Assembly (NCBI RefSeq): GCF_000760695.4
Contig: NZ_JHEG04000001.1
Span: 5,524,204-5,588,203, forward strand
DNA: 64,000 nucleotides
Origin: Tolypothrix bouteillei VB521301
GTDB lineage: Bacteria > Cyanobacteriota > Cyanobacteriia > Cyanobacteriales > Nostocaceae
Reading direction: 5' to 3'
The notes under the pieces were generated by a model that searched no databases, was not told the DNA's origin, and was given only the letters and a program-made list of their open reading frames with translations. The position numbers and the translations under genes were made by a program. Below, one piece after another: positions 1 through 9,224 of this stretch. How positions within the stretch are numbered: position 1 is the first letter of the stretch; every line of letters starts with the position of its first letter.

Positions 1-1014
1 CCAGGGTTCTTGCACTTCCACTGCTAAGTGTTCGGGTGCAAATTCATTTGAGAGTTCTGCGGCTGCTCGGAGTGATTCCACAATCACAATCAAGCCGTAG
101 TGAGCAATAGCTTTCTCTGTTAGCGTTCGTCTGGGATGATCTATCAGCTGTCTTTCCACTGCTACTTGTACGTTTTTTGCCAAACCCGGATCTGTGGTCA
201 ACAAAACTGCTGCTGCCATTGGATCTTGTTCTGCCTTGGCTAACATATCAGCCGCAACGCGAACGGGATTTGCAGTTTCATCAGCAATAATTAAGACTTC
301 CCCTGGTCCTGCAAGGAAATCTATGCCAACTGTACCGTATACTAGTTTTTTCGCTAACGTGACATATATATTACCTATACCTGTAATGATATTGACTTTG
401 GGAATAGTTTCTGTACCGTAAGTTAAAGCAGCGATCGCTTGTGCGCCTCCAACACGGTATATTTCTTGCACTCCAGCTTCTTGAGCAGCGACCAACACGG
501 ATGGGTGAATCGCTTTTAAAGGACCGGGTGGTGTCACCATAACTATGTGAGGTACGCCAGCCACTTTTGCCGGAATAGCATTCATTAATACCGTACTTGG
601 ATAGGGGGTGCGACCACCGGGCACGTATAACCCTGCCCTATCTACAGGTGTGTAGCGCTTGCCAAGCACTACATCATCATCCTCAAAGTGAACCCAACTT
701 TTTGGTATTCGCTGGCGGTGAAACGCTTCAATTTTGCGACACGCCAACTGAATTGCCTCAAGTAACTCTTGCGATACCTGTTGGTACGCTGCATCCAGTT
801 CTGAGCCTGTCACGCGCAGTTCTTCTGGCTTCAGGGTTTGCTCGTCAAATTCGGCTGTGTATTGCAGTACAGCTTTATCGCCTTGGCGCTTCACTGCTTG
901 CAACACTTCCCGCACTGTTGCTTCTTTATGAAGTACCTGTTCATCTTGGATGCGATCGCAGATCCGTTGTAGTTCTGCTCTAACATCTGCCTGCTGAGTA
1001 ATGATTCGCAGCAT
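1..1014 (-). CDS. hisD: histidinol dehydrogenase (partial, C-terminus off window)
   Basis: Catalyses the last two steps of histidine synthesis, oxidising L-histidinol to L-histidine with NAD in the cytoplasm. The reverse strand is open from the ATG at 1014-1012 to the window edge and gives 338 codons. The protein begins MLRIITQQAD and contains the family blocks YVPGGRTPYPS, the glycine-rich region around IYRVGGAQAIAALTYGT, DFLAGPGEVLIIAD, AQAEQDP and, near the edge, SNEFAPEHLA. HisD proteins are about 430 residues, so roughly 90 C-terminal residues lie off the left edge. No clear Shine-Dalgarno sequence precedes the ATG. The identification is firm from the conserved blocks. Promoter and operon partners cannot be seen. 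Confidence 0.96.
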   Translation of the reverse strand, partial: MLRIITQQADVRAELQRICDRIQDEQVLHKEATVREVLQAVKRQGDKAVLQYTAEFDEQTLKPEELRVTGSELDAAYQQVSQELLEAIQLACRKIEAFHRQRIPKSWVHFEDDDVVLGKRYTPVDRAGLYVPGGRTPYPSTVLMNAIPAKVAGVPHIVMVTPPGPLKAIHPSVLVAAQEAGVQEIYRVGGAQAIAALTYGTETIPKVNIITGIGNIYVTLAKKLVYGTVGIDFLAGPGEVLIIADETANPVRVAADMLAKAEQDPMAAAVLLTTDPGLAKNVQVAVERQLIDHPRRTLTEKAIAHYGLIVIVESLRAAAELSNEFAPEHLAVEVQEPW

Positions 1015-1802
1015 GGAGTAAGGACATTGCCAACTTGAGAAAATTCTTGCCATTGAGTTTGAGTTTTGCTCCTTACCCAAATGAGAGGTGCAAAGCTAAC
1101 CCCAACTCTCTTCTCTAGCTTAACCTGGATTTTTTTGATACTTCCATTGCTTCCCACATATCGTTTGCTAAACGCCGATAACCAACCACGGGTTGCTTGA
1201 AACAGATAGAACCTTAAAAGGTCAGTAGGGTTGGTAGTTCTTAACAACTTCGCGTTTTATCTCCCGAAGTATATGGCAAGTTATTAGTGTGTTGTTTCAA
1301 TCAGTTCCCCTTTTCAAGCATAAGTAGCAACTGAGTATAATTTTTATGTATCCTTTACTTCATAAGCCAACATTTTTACAGAGGGGATGGATTTAATATC
1401 TCTATGTAACCTCTCAACTTAACATTTGACTGGCGAGCTCCCTACGCACGACATCTCAAACGAAGAGAGAATGCAGGCGATGTTCGCCATCACATGCGTG
1501 ACAAGCAGTCATGCTAAGCTACATTGAGTGAGTATCTTATTCTATCGTATTTTTAGACTTGACAGCAAACCCTCTATCCCCTTTATCCCCGTTAAAAAAA
1601 CGGAGCGGTCGTTTCAAACTTTTAGAGGCGTAATACCTTGTGTCCTACAAGATACGATAATATTTCTCATTTCTTCACAAATCAAATGTTATATCCCTAA
1701 TAATACCCGTTTCATATTTGATACTTGCTGTCAACAGGTAAGCCCCAAATTTGAGAATTTTTCTCTAGTACCATCTGCTAATATGCAAATTAAATGTTGT
1801 CG
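1015..1802. other. intergenic region upstream of hisD, no supported gene
   Basis: About 790 bases separate the hisD start from the end of the tldE-like gene. Short open frames here have no recognisable family features. On the minus strand, 1213-1115 reads as a fragment ending ANDMWEAMEVSKKSRLS before TAG, with a stop codon immediately upstream and no usable long start. It looks more like a decayed gene end than a gene. The hisD promoter must lie in the left part, but no convincing -10/-35 pair was found. Confidence 0.5.
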
Positions 1803-3149
1803 TCACAACGTATAAGTAAAATCCTCAACCAACATACCTGGAACCATATTGCCTCCGAGTTGGCGAGCCTCGTAAGTTCCCACTTCAGCAATAAATTCTT
1901 GAAAATTAGTCAGATCGATTAGATTATCTCCCCAAAAACGATAGAGACTGTCATCAAATCGCAAATTTTCAATAGGCGCAACAATTTCGCCTTTTTCAAC
2001 CCAGAAACAAGCATATCTGGTCATTCCTGTGATTCTTCCTGTTGGGCGATCGCTCCAATTTAAGTAATGCAAATTTGAGACATATAACCCTGTATCCAAA
2101 CTAGGAATAATCTCTTCAAATTTTAAATTCCCTGGCATGACTTCTGGGGCTCGTAAAGCTTCATAAGTATTGGCACCATTAGCAAGTTTTCCATATTCCT
2201 TAGCAGTACGAGAATTGACTAAAGTATTAACTAAAACTCCCTTTTCAATAATCTTCACTTCCAGCGCGGACATTTCTCCCCATTCATTGAAACGCGGTAC
2301 TAAACCTCGTTGAAAATTTTCTTTTAGATGAAATTCTGGAGATAACTGCTTTTCGTTTCGCCAAAGAAAAGCTAACGCACTTCCTCCCTGTTGTAAATCG
2401 GCTTCACTCACACCTCCCCAAGAAAGCATGTGCAATAAATCGGAGACTGCTGCTGGTGCAAAATATGTCTTATATCGTCCTCTAGGTAATTCTTTTGCCG
2501 GACGAGAAAGTAACTCTAACTGTGTTTTTGCATCGCTAATTTTTGCAGTATAAGCTTCGGGATTCCAATCACTCCCGGCAAAAGTTCCTTTCACGGCTTG
2601 TCCGCGATCGGTAAATATAGAATAGTCTAATGTGAAAGTATCAGTACTGAACCAGTGTTTTTGACTATTGGAATCAGCATAAGCCCTAATCACCGAGCCC
2701 CCAGCATATATCCCAGCAAAATCAAATTCTGCAACGGGTTCCAATACCGTTGGGACGACTAATTCATCAGCTAATAAATTGCCAATATGAACCTCTCGGC
2801 TGGTATTAGTACCTGATGGTAATACTAAATAGGGGTCTACGGGTAATTGGGGAAGTTCTTCGCGTAATTCTTGTAAAGCTCTATACGCCACTTGCCAATC
2901 GACTTCCCAATTCCCAGTAAAGGGAAACTGACGAAAACTACTGCGCCCATCTTGCATCAAAGTTAGTTCTATCCAACCATCAGCAACACAACCTGTTTGC
3001 CGTACTTTGGCACGATTAAAACGTGTAAATTGGCTGCTTTCGCTACTGAGTTTTATCGTGAATTGTTCGCTTTCTGCCTTTTTTACAAGGAGAGTGTCTA
3101 TTAATTGGTTAAAGCTAACTTCTAAGCCAGACAATTTTTCGTGTTTCAT
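1803..3149 (-). CDS. TldE/PmbA-like subunit of a TldD/TldE metalloprotease
   Basis: Belongs to the TldD/PmbA family (448 residues, usual family length). In well-studied members TldD and TldE form a heterodimeric zinc protease that trims peptides such as microcin B17. Here the HExxxH zinc motif is absent, as expected for the non-catalytic TldE-type partner. The C-terminal half has the beta-rich PmbA-type sequence with glycine-rich turns (LGGNMVPGMLVEDF at the end). The gene follows the TldD-like gene on the same strand after about 130 bases, which supports a two-subunit operon. The physiological substrate in cyanobacteria is not known, and no peptide precursor is visible nearby. Confidence 0.85.
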   Translation of the reverse strand: MKHEKLSGLEVSFNQLIDTLLVKKAESEQFTIKLSSESSQFTRFNRAKVRQTGCVADGWIELTLMQDGRSSFRQFPFTGNWEVDWQVAYRALQELREELPQLPVDPYLVLPSGTNTSREVHIGNLLADELVVPTVLEPVAEFDFAGIYAGGSVIRAYADSNSQKHWFSTDTFTLDYSIFTDRGQAVKGTFAGSDWNPEAYTAKISDAKTQLELLSRPAKELPRGRYKTYFAPAAVSDLLHMLSWGGVSEADLQQGGSALAFLWRNEKQLSPEFHLKENFQRGLVPRFNEWGEMSALEVKIIEKGVLVNTLVNSRTAKEYGKLANGANTYEALRAPEVMPGNLKFEEIIPSLDTGLYVSNLHYLNWSDRPTGRITGMTRYACFWVEKGEIVAPIENLRFDDSLYRFWGDNLIDLTNFQEFIAEVGTYEARQLGGNMVPGMLVEDFTYTL

Positions 3150-3281
3150 GAATTAGGAATTAGGAATCAGGGATCGGGAGAGAGTGGGGAGAGAGGAGAA
3201 TGGGGGCTGTGAAAAAGTAGGGGAGTCAATCGAGAGCTACGTTCTACCTTGTCCCCTTGTCCGCGATTTCTCGCCTTCTCC

Positions 3282-4724
3282 TCAAGCTCCTCCACCAAAC
3301 ACTTCAACGTTGGCAAATACGCAAACGGGTGAACCATGACCTACCCAAATAGCCTGGTTTGGTTCTCCCTTACCACAAAAAGGAGTGCCGTACATCTGCC
3401 AAGTGGAGTAATTACCTATTTTAACTAAACTTTGCCAAAATTCTGGAGTTGTGGCTCGGTAGTTTGGATTGCGAAGAGTTTTTGTCAGTTTGCCATTTTC
3501 AATCAGCTTTGCGTACTCGCAACCAAATTGAAATTTATATCGCCGATCGTCTATTGACCAAGAGCGATTTGATTCCATGTAAACACCATGTTCTACTGAG
3601 GCGATCGTATCCTCAAAAGACGCTTCTCCAGGTTCAAGATTCAAATTTGCCATGCGATCGATTGCTGGTCGATTCCAAGAACAAGCACGGGCGCAGGCTA
3701 CTCCGGGTACTTCTGCTCTTGCTTGGCTTTCCAAACTGCCCAAACCCCGAAGAAGAACGCCTTCTTTAATTAAGTACTCCCGTGTTGCTACGGTACCAGT
3801 GTCATCAAATCCGTAGCTAGCAAATTCATTGGGTACAGTGGGGTCAAAGGTAATATTCATCAAGGGAGAGCCATACACCAAATTCCCGAAATCTTTTTTG
3901 TCAACGAAGCTACCACCCGCGTAGTTCCTTTCATCACCTAAAATTCGGTCAATTTCTAAGGGATGCCCAACGCTCTCGTGAATTTGTAGCATCATTTGAT
4001 CTGGCGCTAATACCAGATTTGTACGTGATGTCGGACATTCTTCTGCTGTAAGAAGTTCTACTGCTTGTTCGCCAATTTGTTGAACTTGATGCCACAAATG
4101 TGTTTCTTGAAAATGTTCCAATCCACCTTGGTAGCAGTTTGCTTGCCAACCATTTTGAGAACGTTGCTGAACGATCGCTCCATCCTGGGCTGTTGCTCCG
4201 TAATGAGTGCTAAAAAACATAAATTTTTGATACACTTCGGAGCCATTGCTACTTACAAACCAAGTTTCTTTTTCGCTGGTTGAGGCAATAGCGGTGGTTT
4301 GCACTATGCGATCGCAAACCTTAAGTGTTTGGCAGATGCGGATGAGTAAGTCGTTGATTTCGCCTGCACTTAAAGCATCAAGAGGTTTGAGAAATGGCGA
4401 AGTGTACTGACCTACTACTTTAGGGCGCTCGCTTGCTGCTTTAAATGGATATACCCACCACTCACTTGCAGCAAGTGCTTGATGATATGCTTTCTTAGCA
4501 GCTGCTTGTAAATCAAGCACTTGTAAGGAATTAATCGCTGCATAACCGATACAACCATTGACCATCACTTCTAGCATCGACCCTTTAGTAAAGGATTTAC
4601 CGTTACTTTGAGGTATGCCATCACGGATATGGTGAGTATAGGTTGTATCTTTTACAACTCTAATTCCCAACCAATCAGCAGGAATATCTATTTGAGAAAT
4701 TGCTTTTTTTAATTCTGACAACAT
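3282..4724 (-). CDS. TldD-like metalloprotease subunit
   Basis: A 480-residue TldD/PmbA-family protein, probably the catalytic half of a cytosolic TldD/TldE protease. It carries the zinc motif HESVGH (His249, Glu250, His254 counted from the ATG at 4724), followed by the typical block GHPLEIDRILGDE. The C-terminal half has the conserved glycine-rich TldD beta structure, and the end reads CVFANVEVFGGGA. It lies upstream of the TldE-like gene on the same strand with a 132-base spacer of AT and purine repeats, so co-transcription is likely but translational coupling is not. A second HExxxH protein is encoded at 51649-53046, so this pair may have a separate substrate. Confidence 0.88.
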   Translation of the reverse strand: MLSELKKAISQIDIPADWLGIRVVKDTTYTHHIRDGIPQSNGKSFTKGSMLEVMVNGCIGYAAINSLQVLDLQAAAKKAYHQALAASEWWVYPFKAASERPKVVGQYTSPFLKPLDALSAGEINDLLIRICQTLKVCDRIVQTTAIASTSEKETWFVSSNGSEVYQKFMFFSTHYGATAQDGAIVQQRSQNGWQANCYQGGLEHFQETHLWHQVQQIGEQAVELLTAEECPTSRTNLVLAPDQMMLQIHESVGHPLEIDRILGDERNYAGGSFVDKKDFGNLVYGSPLMNITFDPTVPNEFASYGFDDTGTVATREYLIKEGVLLRGLGSLESQARAEVPGVACARACSWNRPAIDRMANLNLEPGEASFEDTIASVEHGVYMESNRSWSIDDRRYKFQFGCEYAKLIENGKLTKTLRNPNYRATTPEFWQSLVKIGNYSTWQMYGTPFCGKGEPNQAIWVGHGSPVCVFANVEVFGGGA

Positions 4725-4829
4725 AACTTAATACTATTGGAGATTAGGGATTGGAGATTGGGATTGCTTATACTGAATCTCACCCAACTATCTGTGGTCT
4801 TCTTTTTTAAAACTGGTATCAGAAGAAAA

Positions 4830-4872
4830 GATGAATTATGAAGCATTAATTTTCTATCCTTCATAATTCATC
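4830..4872. terminator. perfect 14-bp inverted repeat downstream of cysS
   Basis: The arms GATGAATTATGAAG (4830-4843) and CTTCATAATTCATC (4859-4872) match perfectly around a 15-base loop. The site lies just beyond the cysS stop on its 3' side and before the tldD-like gene. It is AT-rich and lacks a strong U-run, so it may be a weak terminator or an mRNA-stabilising hairpin. Partial repeats of TTCATAATTCAT continue to about 4888. Confidence 0.5.
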
Positions 4873-4887
4873 ATTCATAATTCATAA

Positions 4888-6381
4888 TTAACTGCGGTGC
4901 CATCGAGTTCCATCACGACTATCAATGAGGGTAATACCTTGTGCTTGTAGTTCATCACGAATGCGATCGCTCAGTGCAAAATTTTTCGCTTGACGCGCTT
5001 GTTGTCTTTCCTGAATCAACTCCTCAATTTTTGCATCGCTTAAACTCTCATTGACAGAAGTTTCCTCCTCTACCTTGGCATCAAAACCCAGAACATCAGC
5101 CAACGTCACAAGAGTTTGCCATTGGGCGCGTAATACATCGGCTGTTGTTACCGTTTTTCCCTCATGAGTCAGAATGTTTCCTTCTCGCTGTAGTTCTTTG
5201 GCTAATTCAAAAAGGACTGGCAATCCTCCAGAGAAATTAAAGTCATCATCGATCGCTTCAAAGAAGCGATTGATATAGGGATTGGCGATTGATAATTGGG
5301 AGCTTGAGATGGAGTTCTTCCCTGTTCCAGGTTCCAAGTCCTTAGCCCCTATTTCCCAACCCAATTGTTTACCGTATTTATGACCAAAAAGCAAACCTTC
5401 TTTTAGTGTTTCGTAGCCCTTTGTTGCAGAAGCGATCGCTTCATCCGTAAAATCAATTGGTTTGCGGTAGTGGGCTTGCAAGACAAACAAGCGAACCGCC
5501 ATTGGGTGTACTCCTTTATCTAACAACTCCCGAATTGTGATAAAGTTACCCAAAGATTTTGACATTTTTTCTCCATCTACCTTGACCATGCCATTGTGCA
5601 ACCAGTATTTCGCCAGTGGTTTTTTTGTCACAACTTCTGACTGAGCAATTTCATTTTCATGATGGGGAAAAATCAGATCGGCACCTCCAGTGTGGATGTC
5701 AATGGTATCACCCAAGCGATCGCGGACCATAGCCGAACATTCAATATGCCAACCCGGACGACCTTTACCCCAGGGTGAGTCCCAAGCTGGTTCGCCTTGT
5801 TTTGCTGCTTTCCATAAAGCAAAATCAAAGGGGTCTTTCTTCTTCTGATACTCTGGATCTTCCAGATTCACTCTTTCGCTAGCTCCCGCTTGCATATCTT
5901 CCAGGTTGCGACCGGAGAGTTTGCCATATTCAGAGAACTGACGGACTGCATAGTAAACATCACCATGAGAGGGGTAAGCATAACCCTTATTTTCCAATTC
6001 GTGAATCAGTCGCTGAATGCCATTCATCGTGTGAGTTGCACGGGGATATTCATCAGCATCCTTGATACCAAGACGCCTCATATCCTCAAAATATGCTTCG
6101 ATAAAGCGTTCCGCCACAGCTTCCATCGATGACTGTTCTTGTCGCGCTCGATTCAAAATTTTGTCATCAATATCTGTAAAATTTTGTACATAGCGGACAT
6201 CGTACCCGATAAATTGTAGGTAGCGACGCACTACATCCCACACAATACAAGCTCTGGCATGACCCAAGTGGCAGTAGTCGTACACCGTCACGCCGCAGTA
6301 ATACATCTTAACTTTTCCAGCTTCTACTGTTTCAAACGGTTCTTGACGACGGGTGAGGGTATTGTAAACAGATAGGGTCAT
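4888..6381 (-). CDS. cysS: cysteinyl-tRNA synthetase
   Basis: Class I aminoacyl-tRNA synthetase that charges tRNA-Cys with cysteine in the cytoplasm. It shows YYCGVTVYDYCHLGHAR (zinc-binding Cys and the HIGH-like HLGH), TDIDDKI, GWHIECSAM, HHENEIAQSE and the KMSKSLGN ATP-binding loop. The chosen ATG at 6381 gives MTLSVYNTLTRRQEPF and 497 residues, the usual bacterial length. An in-frame ATG at 6423 would add 14 unsupported residues. A poorly conserved insert of about 25 residues lies after the KMSKS domain. The gene is divergent from the COG0523 gene at 6509 with a 127-base shared upstream region. Confidence 0.97.
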   Translation of the reverse strand: MTLSVYNTLTRRQEPFETVEAGKVKMYYCGVTVYDYCHLGHARACIVWDVVRRYLQFIGYDVRYVQNFTDIDDKILNRARQEQSSMEAVAERFIEAYFEDMRRLGIKDADEYPRATHTMNGIQRLIHELENKGYAYPSHGDVYYAVRQFSEYGKLSGRNLEDMQAGASERVNLEDPEYQKKKDPFDFALWKAAKQGEPAWDSPWGKGRPGWHIECSAMVRDRLGDTIDIHTGGADLIFPHHENEIAQSEVVTKKPLAKYWLHNGMVKVDGEKMSKSLGNFITIRELLDKGVHPMAVRLFVLQAHYRKPIDFTDEAIASATKGYETLKEGLLFGHKYGKQLGWEIGAKDLEPGTGKNSISSSQLSIANPYINRFFEAIDDDFNFSGGLPVLFELAKELQREGNILTHEGKTVTTADVLRAQWQTLVTLADVLGFDAKVEEETSVNESLSDAKIEELIQERQQARQAKNFALSDRIRDELQAQGITLIDSRDGTRWHRS

Positions 6382-6472
6382 ATCCAACTTATAGAAATAC
6401 GTAATAATGGAAGTAGGCAACACCGGATGAATACCAGCATCCTTATGCTAGTCTCTTCCTGAGATTTTGCGC

Positions 6473-6478
6473 TACAAT
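6473..6478 (+). promoter_or_regulatory. possible -10 element (TACAAT) of the COG0523 GTPase gene
   Basis: TACAAT lies 31 bases before the ATG at 6509, in the spacer shared with cysS. No well-spaced -35 element and no recognisable Zur or Fur box was found, so zinc control is not supported by the sequence. Weak call. Confidence 0.3.
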
Positions 6479-6508
6479 TAGCTATTTTGACTTCCTGAAA
6501 GCAGCGCC

Positions 6509-7648
6509 ATGCAAGCAGTTACTTCCGAGTCACAATCAATGGATGCACCCAAACAAGGGTTACCAGTAACGATTATTACTGGATTCCTTGGTAGTGGTAA
6601 GACAACTTTACTCAATCATATCCTGACCAATCAACAAGGATTAAAAACCGCCGTACTAGTCAATGAGTTTGGCGAAATTGGCATTGATAACGAGTTAATT
6701 ATCTCCACTGATGATAATAACAATATGGTGGAGTTAAGTAACGGTTGTATCTGCTGCACCATTAATAACGATCTCGTGGAAGCCGTTTACAAAGTTATGG
6801 AACGGCAAGACAAGATAGATTATCTGGTGGTAGAAACAACAGGGCTCGCCGATCCTCTGCCAGTCGCTCTTACATTTCTTGGCACTGACTTGCGCGACTT
6901 AACGCGTCTTGATTCAATTGTCACGGTTGTAGACGCGGCAAATTATAGCTTGGATTTATTTAATTCTCAAGCTGCTTACAGTCAAATTGCTTACGGTGAC
7001 GTTATTCTCATCAATAAGACAGATTTAGTGTCTGAAGAAGAAGTAAAAGCACTAGAGGCAAAAATCAACCAAGTTAAAGAAGGTGCAAGAATTATTCGCA
7101 CCAAGCAAGCGCAAGTTCCGCTTCCTCTGATTCTAAGTGTTGGTCTGTTTGAAACAGACAAATATTTTAATGAGGCGAAACAACACGGTCATGACCATCA
7201 CGACCACGATCACCACCATCATGCTCACGCACATGACCACGAACATGACCACTCAGAATGTTCTGAATGCGGTCACGACCATCATGACCACGACCACCAT
7301 CACCACCATCATTCCGACCATTTAGAAAATGATGGTTTCACCTCTATATCATTCCAAAGCGATAAACCTTTTTCGATTAGGAAATTCCAATATTTCTTAG
7401 ATAATCAACTTCCCACAAACGTTTTCCGCGCAAAAGGGATTATGTGGTTTGATGAAAGCCCCAAACGTCACATTTTTCACTTGTGTGGCAAACGCTTCAC
7501 TCTAGATGATGATGAGTGGACCAAGCGGGAGAAGAAAACCCAGTTGGTGTTAATCGGTCAAAATCTCGATCGCGAGACTTTGCTAAAACAACTAGAAAAC
7601 TGCTTGTGTTTGCCTTCTACCTCTCGTGGTAAGGGTTTTGGGGCTTAG
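6509..7648 (+). CDS. COG0523 (CobW/ZNG-type) G3E GTPase with His-rich metal-binding loop
   Basis: A cytosolic GTPase of the CobW/HypB/UreG superclass, family COG0523, whose members insert metal (mostly zinc or cobalt) into client enzymes. Visible features are the P-loop GFLGSGKTT (around residues 25-33), the hallmark CxCC metal motif C80-I-C-C83, the ETTGLADP block, and NKTD for guanine recognition. A long His/Asp-rich segment covers about residues 225-272, with two Cys in ECSEC. The C-terminal CobW_C domain ends near residue 370. No cobalamin gene is adjacent, so a zinc role is the better guess than CobW. Start at 6509; a second in-frame ATG ten codons downstream is also possible. Confidence 0.92.
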   Translation: MQAVTSESQSMDAPKQGLPVTIITGFLGSGKTTLLNHILTNQQGLKTAVLVNEFGEIGIDNELIISTDDNNNMVELSNGCICCTINNDLVEAVYKVMERQDKIDYLVVETTGLADPLPVALTFLGTDLRDLTRLDSIVTVVDAANYSLDLFNSQAAYSQIAYGDVILINKTDLVSEEEVKALEAKINQVKEGARIIRTKQAQVPLPLILSVGLFETDKYFNEAKQHGHDHHDHDHHHHAHAHDHEHDHSECSECGHDHHDHDHHHHHHSDHLENDGFTSISFQSDKPFSIRKFQYFLDNQLPTNVFRAKGIMWFDESPKRHIFHLCGKRFTLDDDEWTKREKKTQLVLIGQNLDRETLLKQLENCLCLPSTSRGKGFGA

Positions 7649-7667
7649 CTCAGCAATTGGCGGAATT

Positions 7668-7717
7668 AGAAGTGAGGCGTGAAGAATAAAAATTTTTAAT
7701 CTTCATTTCCCACTTCT
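7668..7717. terminator. long hairpin between convergent genes
   Basis: The outer arms AGAAGTG (7668-7674) and CACTTCT (7711-7717) enclose an inner inverted repeat GAAGA...TCTTC with an A5/T5 centre. The site lies between the convergent COG0523 and Rpn genes, which suggests a bidirectional terminator. Confidence 0.6.
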
Positions 7718-7781
7718 AGTACCTCCCAAAATTGAAACTGAAACAGCACCCCGCGATCTAATTATGTGAGTTCTCGGTTTT

Positions 7782-8576
7782 TTAAAGTTCTAACTGTTGC
7801 ACTTGTTCTACTGATAATCCAGTGATTCTGGCTACGACTTCAATTGACAATCCTTCTTTTCGCATATTGATAGCCATTAGCTGTATCCCCTCTTGAATAC
7901 CTTCAGCGCGACCTTCAACGCGACCTTCAGCGCGACCTTCAGCACGACTTTCAGCTTGGATTGATTGATAAATGACTGATTCTTTCATTAAGTCCCTCCG
8001 CAGTAATTGCTGAATCACCTTTTCTTCTAATACTAACCCAGCTAAAATTGCCGTTGAAGCAGTTACATTATTCTGTGTTTGTGAGTCTCTTATAGTATTT
8101 ATTTCCATGGCAACTTGCCTAAGTGTTTCAATGCGATCTTCACTCTGACAGAGTACTGCAAATGGTAATAACCCAGGAGATTGCAAAAACACGCTTGATG
8201 GTTGCTCCCAAAGACGAATTACCTGAAAGCGATGAAAAGTTTCTTCCAGTGTAAATGTTGTTTGATACACTCGTCTTGAATTAGTTCTTTTTAAGTAAAT
8301 TACGACTTGTTTCATCTGCTTTTTAGGAAAGCGGCGATGAGCTCGCAGTCGGTAATCAGCCATCCGGAATGGAACTCGTAGTTTTGGTCGAGTTTGAAAT
8401 TCCAAATGCAGAATACATTCATCGGATTGGAGTAGTATCAGAGCGTCAGCACGAATTGGTTCAACAGACAGCTCTTGTGGACTTAATTCCGTAAGAGCGA
8501 TTGGTTCTCCTAATAACCAAGTAGCAAAGTCAGTAGAAAAACTCTCAACGAGAAACTTGCAAATATTGTCATACAT
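7782..8576 (-). CDS. Rpn family recombination-promoting nuclease / putative transposase
   Basis: A 264-residue protein of the Rpn (PD-(D/E)XK nuclease, formerly transposase_31-like) family, abundant in cyanobacteria. The predicted nuclease core is RADALILL followed by ILHLEFQ, which gives the D...ExQ active-site pattern near residues 44-62. The C-terminus carries four RAEG/RVEG repeats (around residues 210-226) and a short helix-turn-helix-like tail, a common Rpn layout. These repeats come from a 12-base tandem DNA repeat at 7908-7952. Escherichia coli Rpn proteins cleave DNA and stimulate RecA-independent recombination, but the cyanobacterial role is unproven. It stands alone between convergent and divergent neighbours. 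Confidence 0.85.
   Translation of the reverse strand: MYDNICKFLVESFSTDFATWLLGEPIALTELSPQELSVEPIRADALILLQSDECILHLEFQTRPKLRVPFRMADYRLRAHRRFPKKQMKQVVIYLKRTNSRRVYQTTFTLEETFHRFQVIRLWEQPSSVFLQSPGLLPFAVLCQSEDRIETLRQVAMEINTIRDSQTQNNVTASTAILAGLVLEEKVIQQLLRRDLMKESVIYQSIQAESRAEGRAEGRVEGRAEGIQEGIQLMAINMRKEGLSIEVVARITGLSVEQVQQLEL
7908..7952 (-). repeat. 12-bp coding tandem repeat (RAEG units)
   Basis: About four copies of GCGCGACCTTCA (plus-strand reading) encode the RAEG/RVEG repeats in the Rpn protein. Twelve bases keep the frame, so copy number can change without a frameshift. Confidence 0.75.
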
Positions 8577-8663
8577 TATGAAATATCATCAGTAAAATGG
8601 ATAATTCTTTATCTGGCTTGTCGTATTGTACTTTTACTGTTAATTCCTTAATCAGAGTTATTT

Positions 8664-9119
8664 ATGCGCGTCATTGTTCAACGAGTCAAATCTTCTCAGG
8701 TTACCATCAACGGTGAAATAATTGGCAAAATTGGGCGTGGGCTAAACCTGCTTGTAGGGATTGCTGATACCGACACCGAGCGCGAACTAGATTGGATGGT
8801 GCGAAAGTGTTTGGAATTGAGATTGTTTCCCAATGAGGGCGAAGCAGGAGAGCGGTGGCAAAAATCAGTGCAAGAAATTAATGGCGAGTTGCTAGTGGTG
8901 AGTCAGTTTACGCTTTATGGAGACTGTCGCAAAGGTCGTCGCCCTTCCTTCGATCGTTCAGCAACCCCTCAAGTTGCAGAAGAATTGTATAACCGTTTTA
9001 TCGCTAAGTTGCGCTTAAGCGGGTTGCGAGTGGAAACAGGTAAATTTGGGACAATGATGCAAGTCTCAATTGAAAACGACGGTCCTGTAACTTTGTTACT
9101 AGAACAAGAGGCTAAGTAA
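8664..9119 (+). CDS. dtd: D-aminoacyl-tRNA deacylase
   Basis: Removes D-amino acids and glycine mischarged on tRNAs, recycling the tRNA. The protein has 151 residues, as usual for bacterial DTD. It begins [15 protein letters not shown], has the signature [17 protein letters not shown] in the middle, and ends with [10 protein letters not shown] carrying the Gly-Pro motif that reads amino acid chirality. The start at 8664 gives the canonical N-terminus. It precedes psb28 on the same strand by about 105 bases, and the two probably have separate promoters. Confidence 0.97.
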   Translation: MRVIVQRVKSSQVTINGEIIGKIGRGLNLLVGIADTDTERELDWMVRKCLELRLFPNEGEAGERWQKSVQEINGELLVVSQFTLYGDCRKGRRPSFDRSATPQVAEELYNRFIAKLRLSGLRVETGKFGTMMQVSIENDGPVTLLLEQEAK

Positions 9120-9224
9120 GTAATTGTATGTAAAAGAGAAATCAAAGGAAATGCTTGGACAGTAAGGTACTAAATGATGAGAAAATATTAAACTAACCAT
9201 AACAAAACTTTAAATACACTCATC

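Noticed and set aside
891..1247. 118-codon minus-strand frame overlapping the hisD start
   Set aside because: It is in a different frame from hisD, which is clearly the real gene across the shared bases.
1528..1815. 95-codon plus-strand frame upstream of hisD
   Set aside because: It begins with a non-ATG start, overlaps the 3' end of the tldE-like gene and shows no family features.
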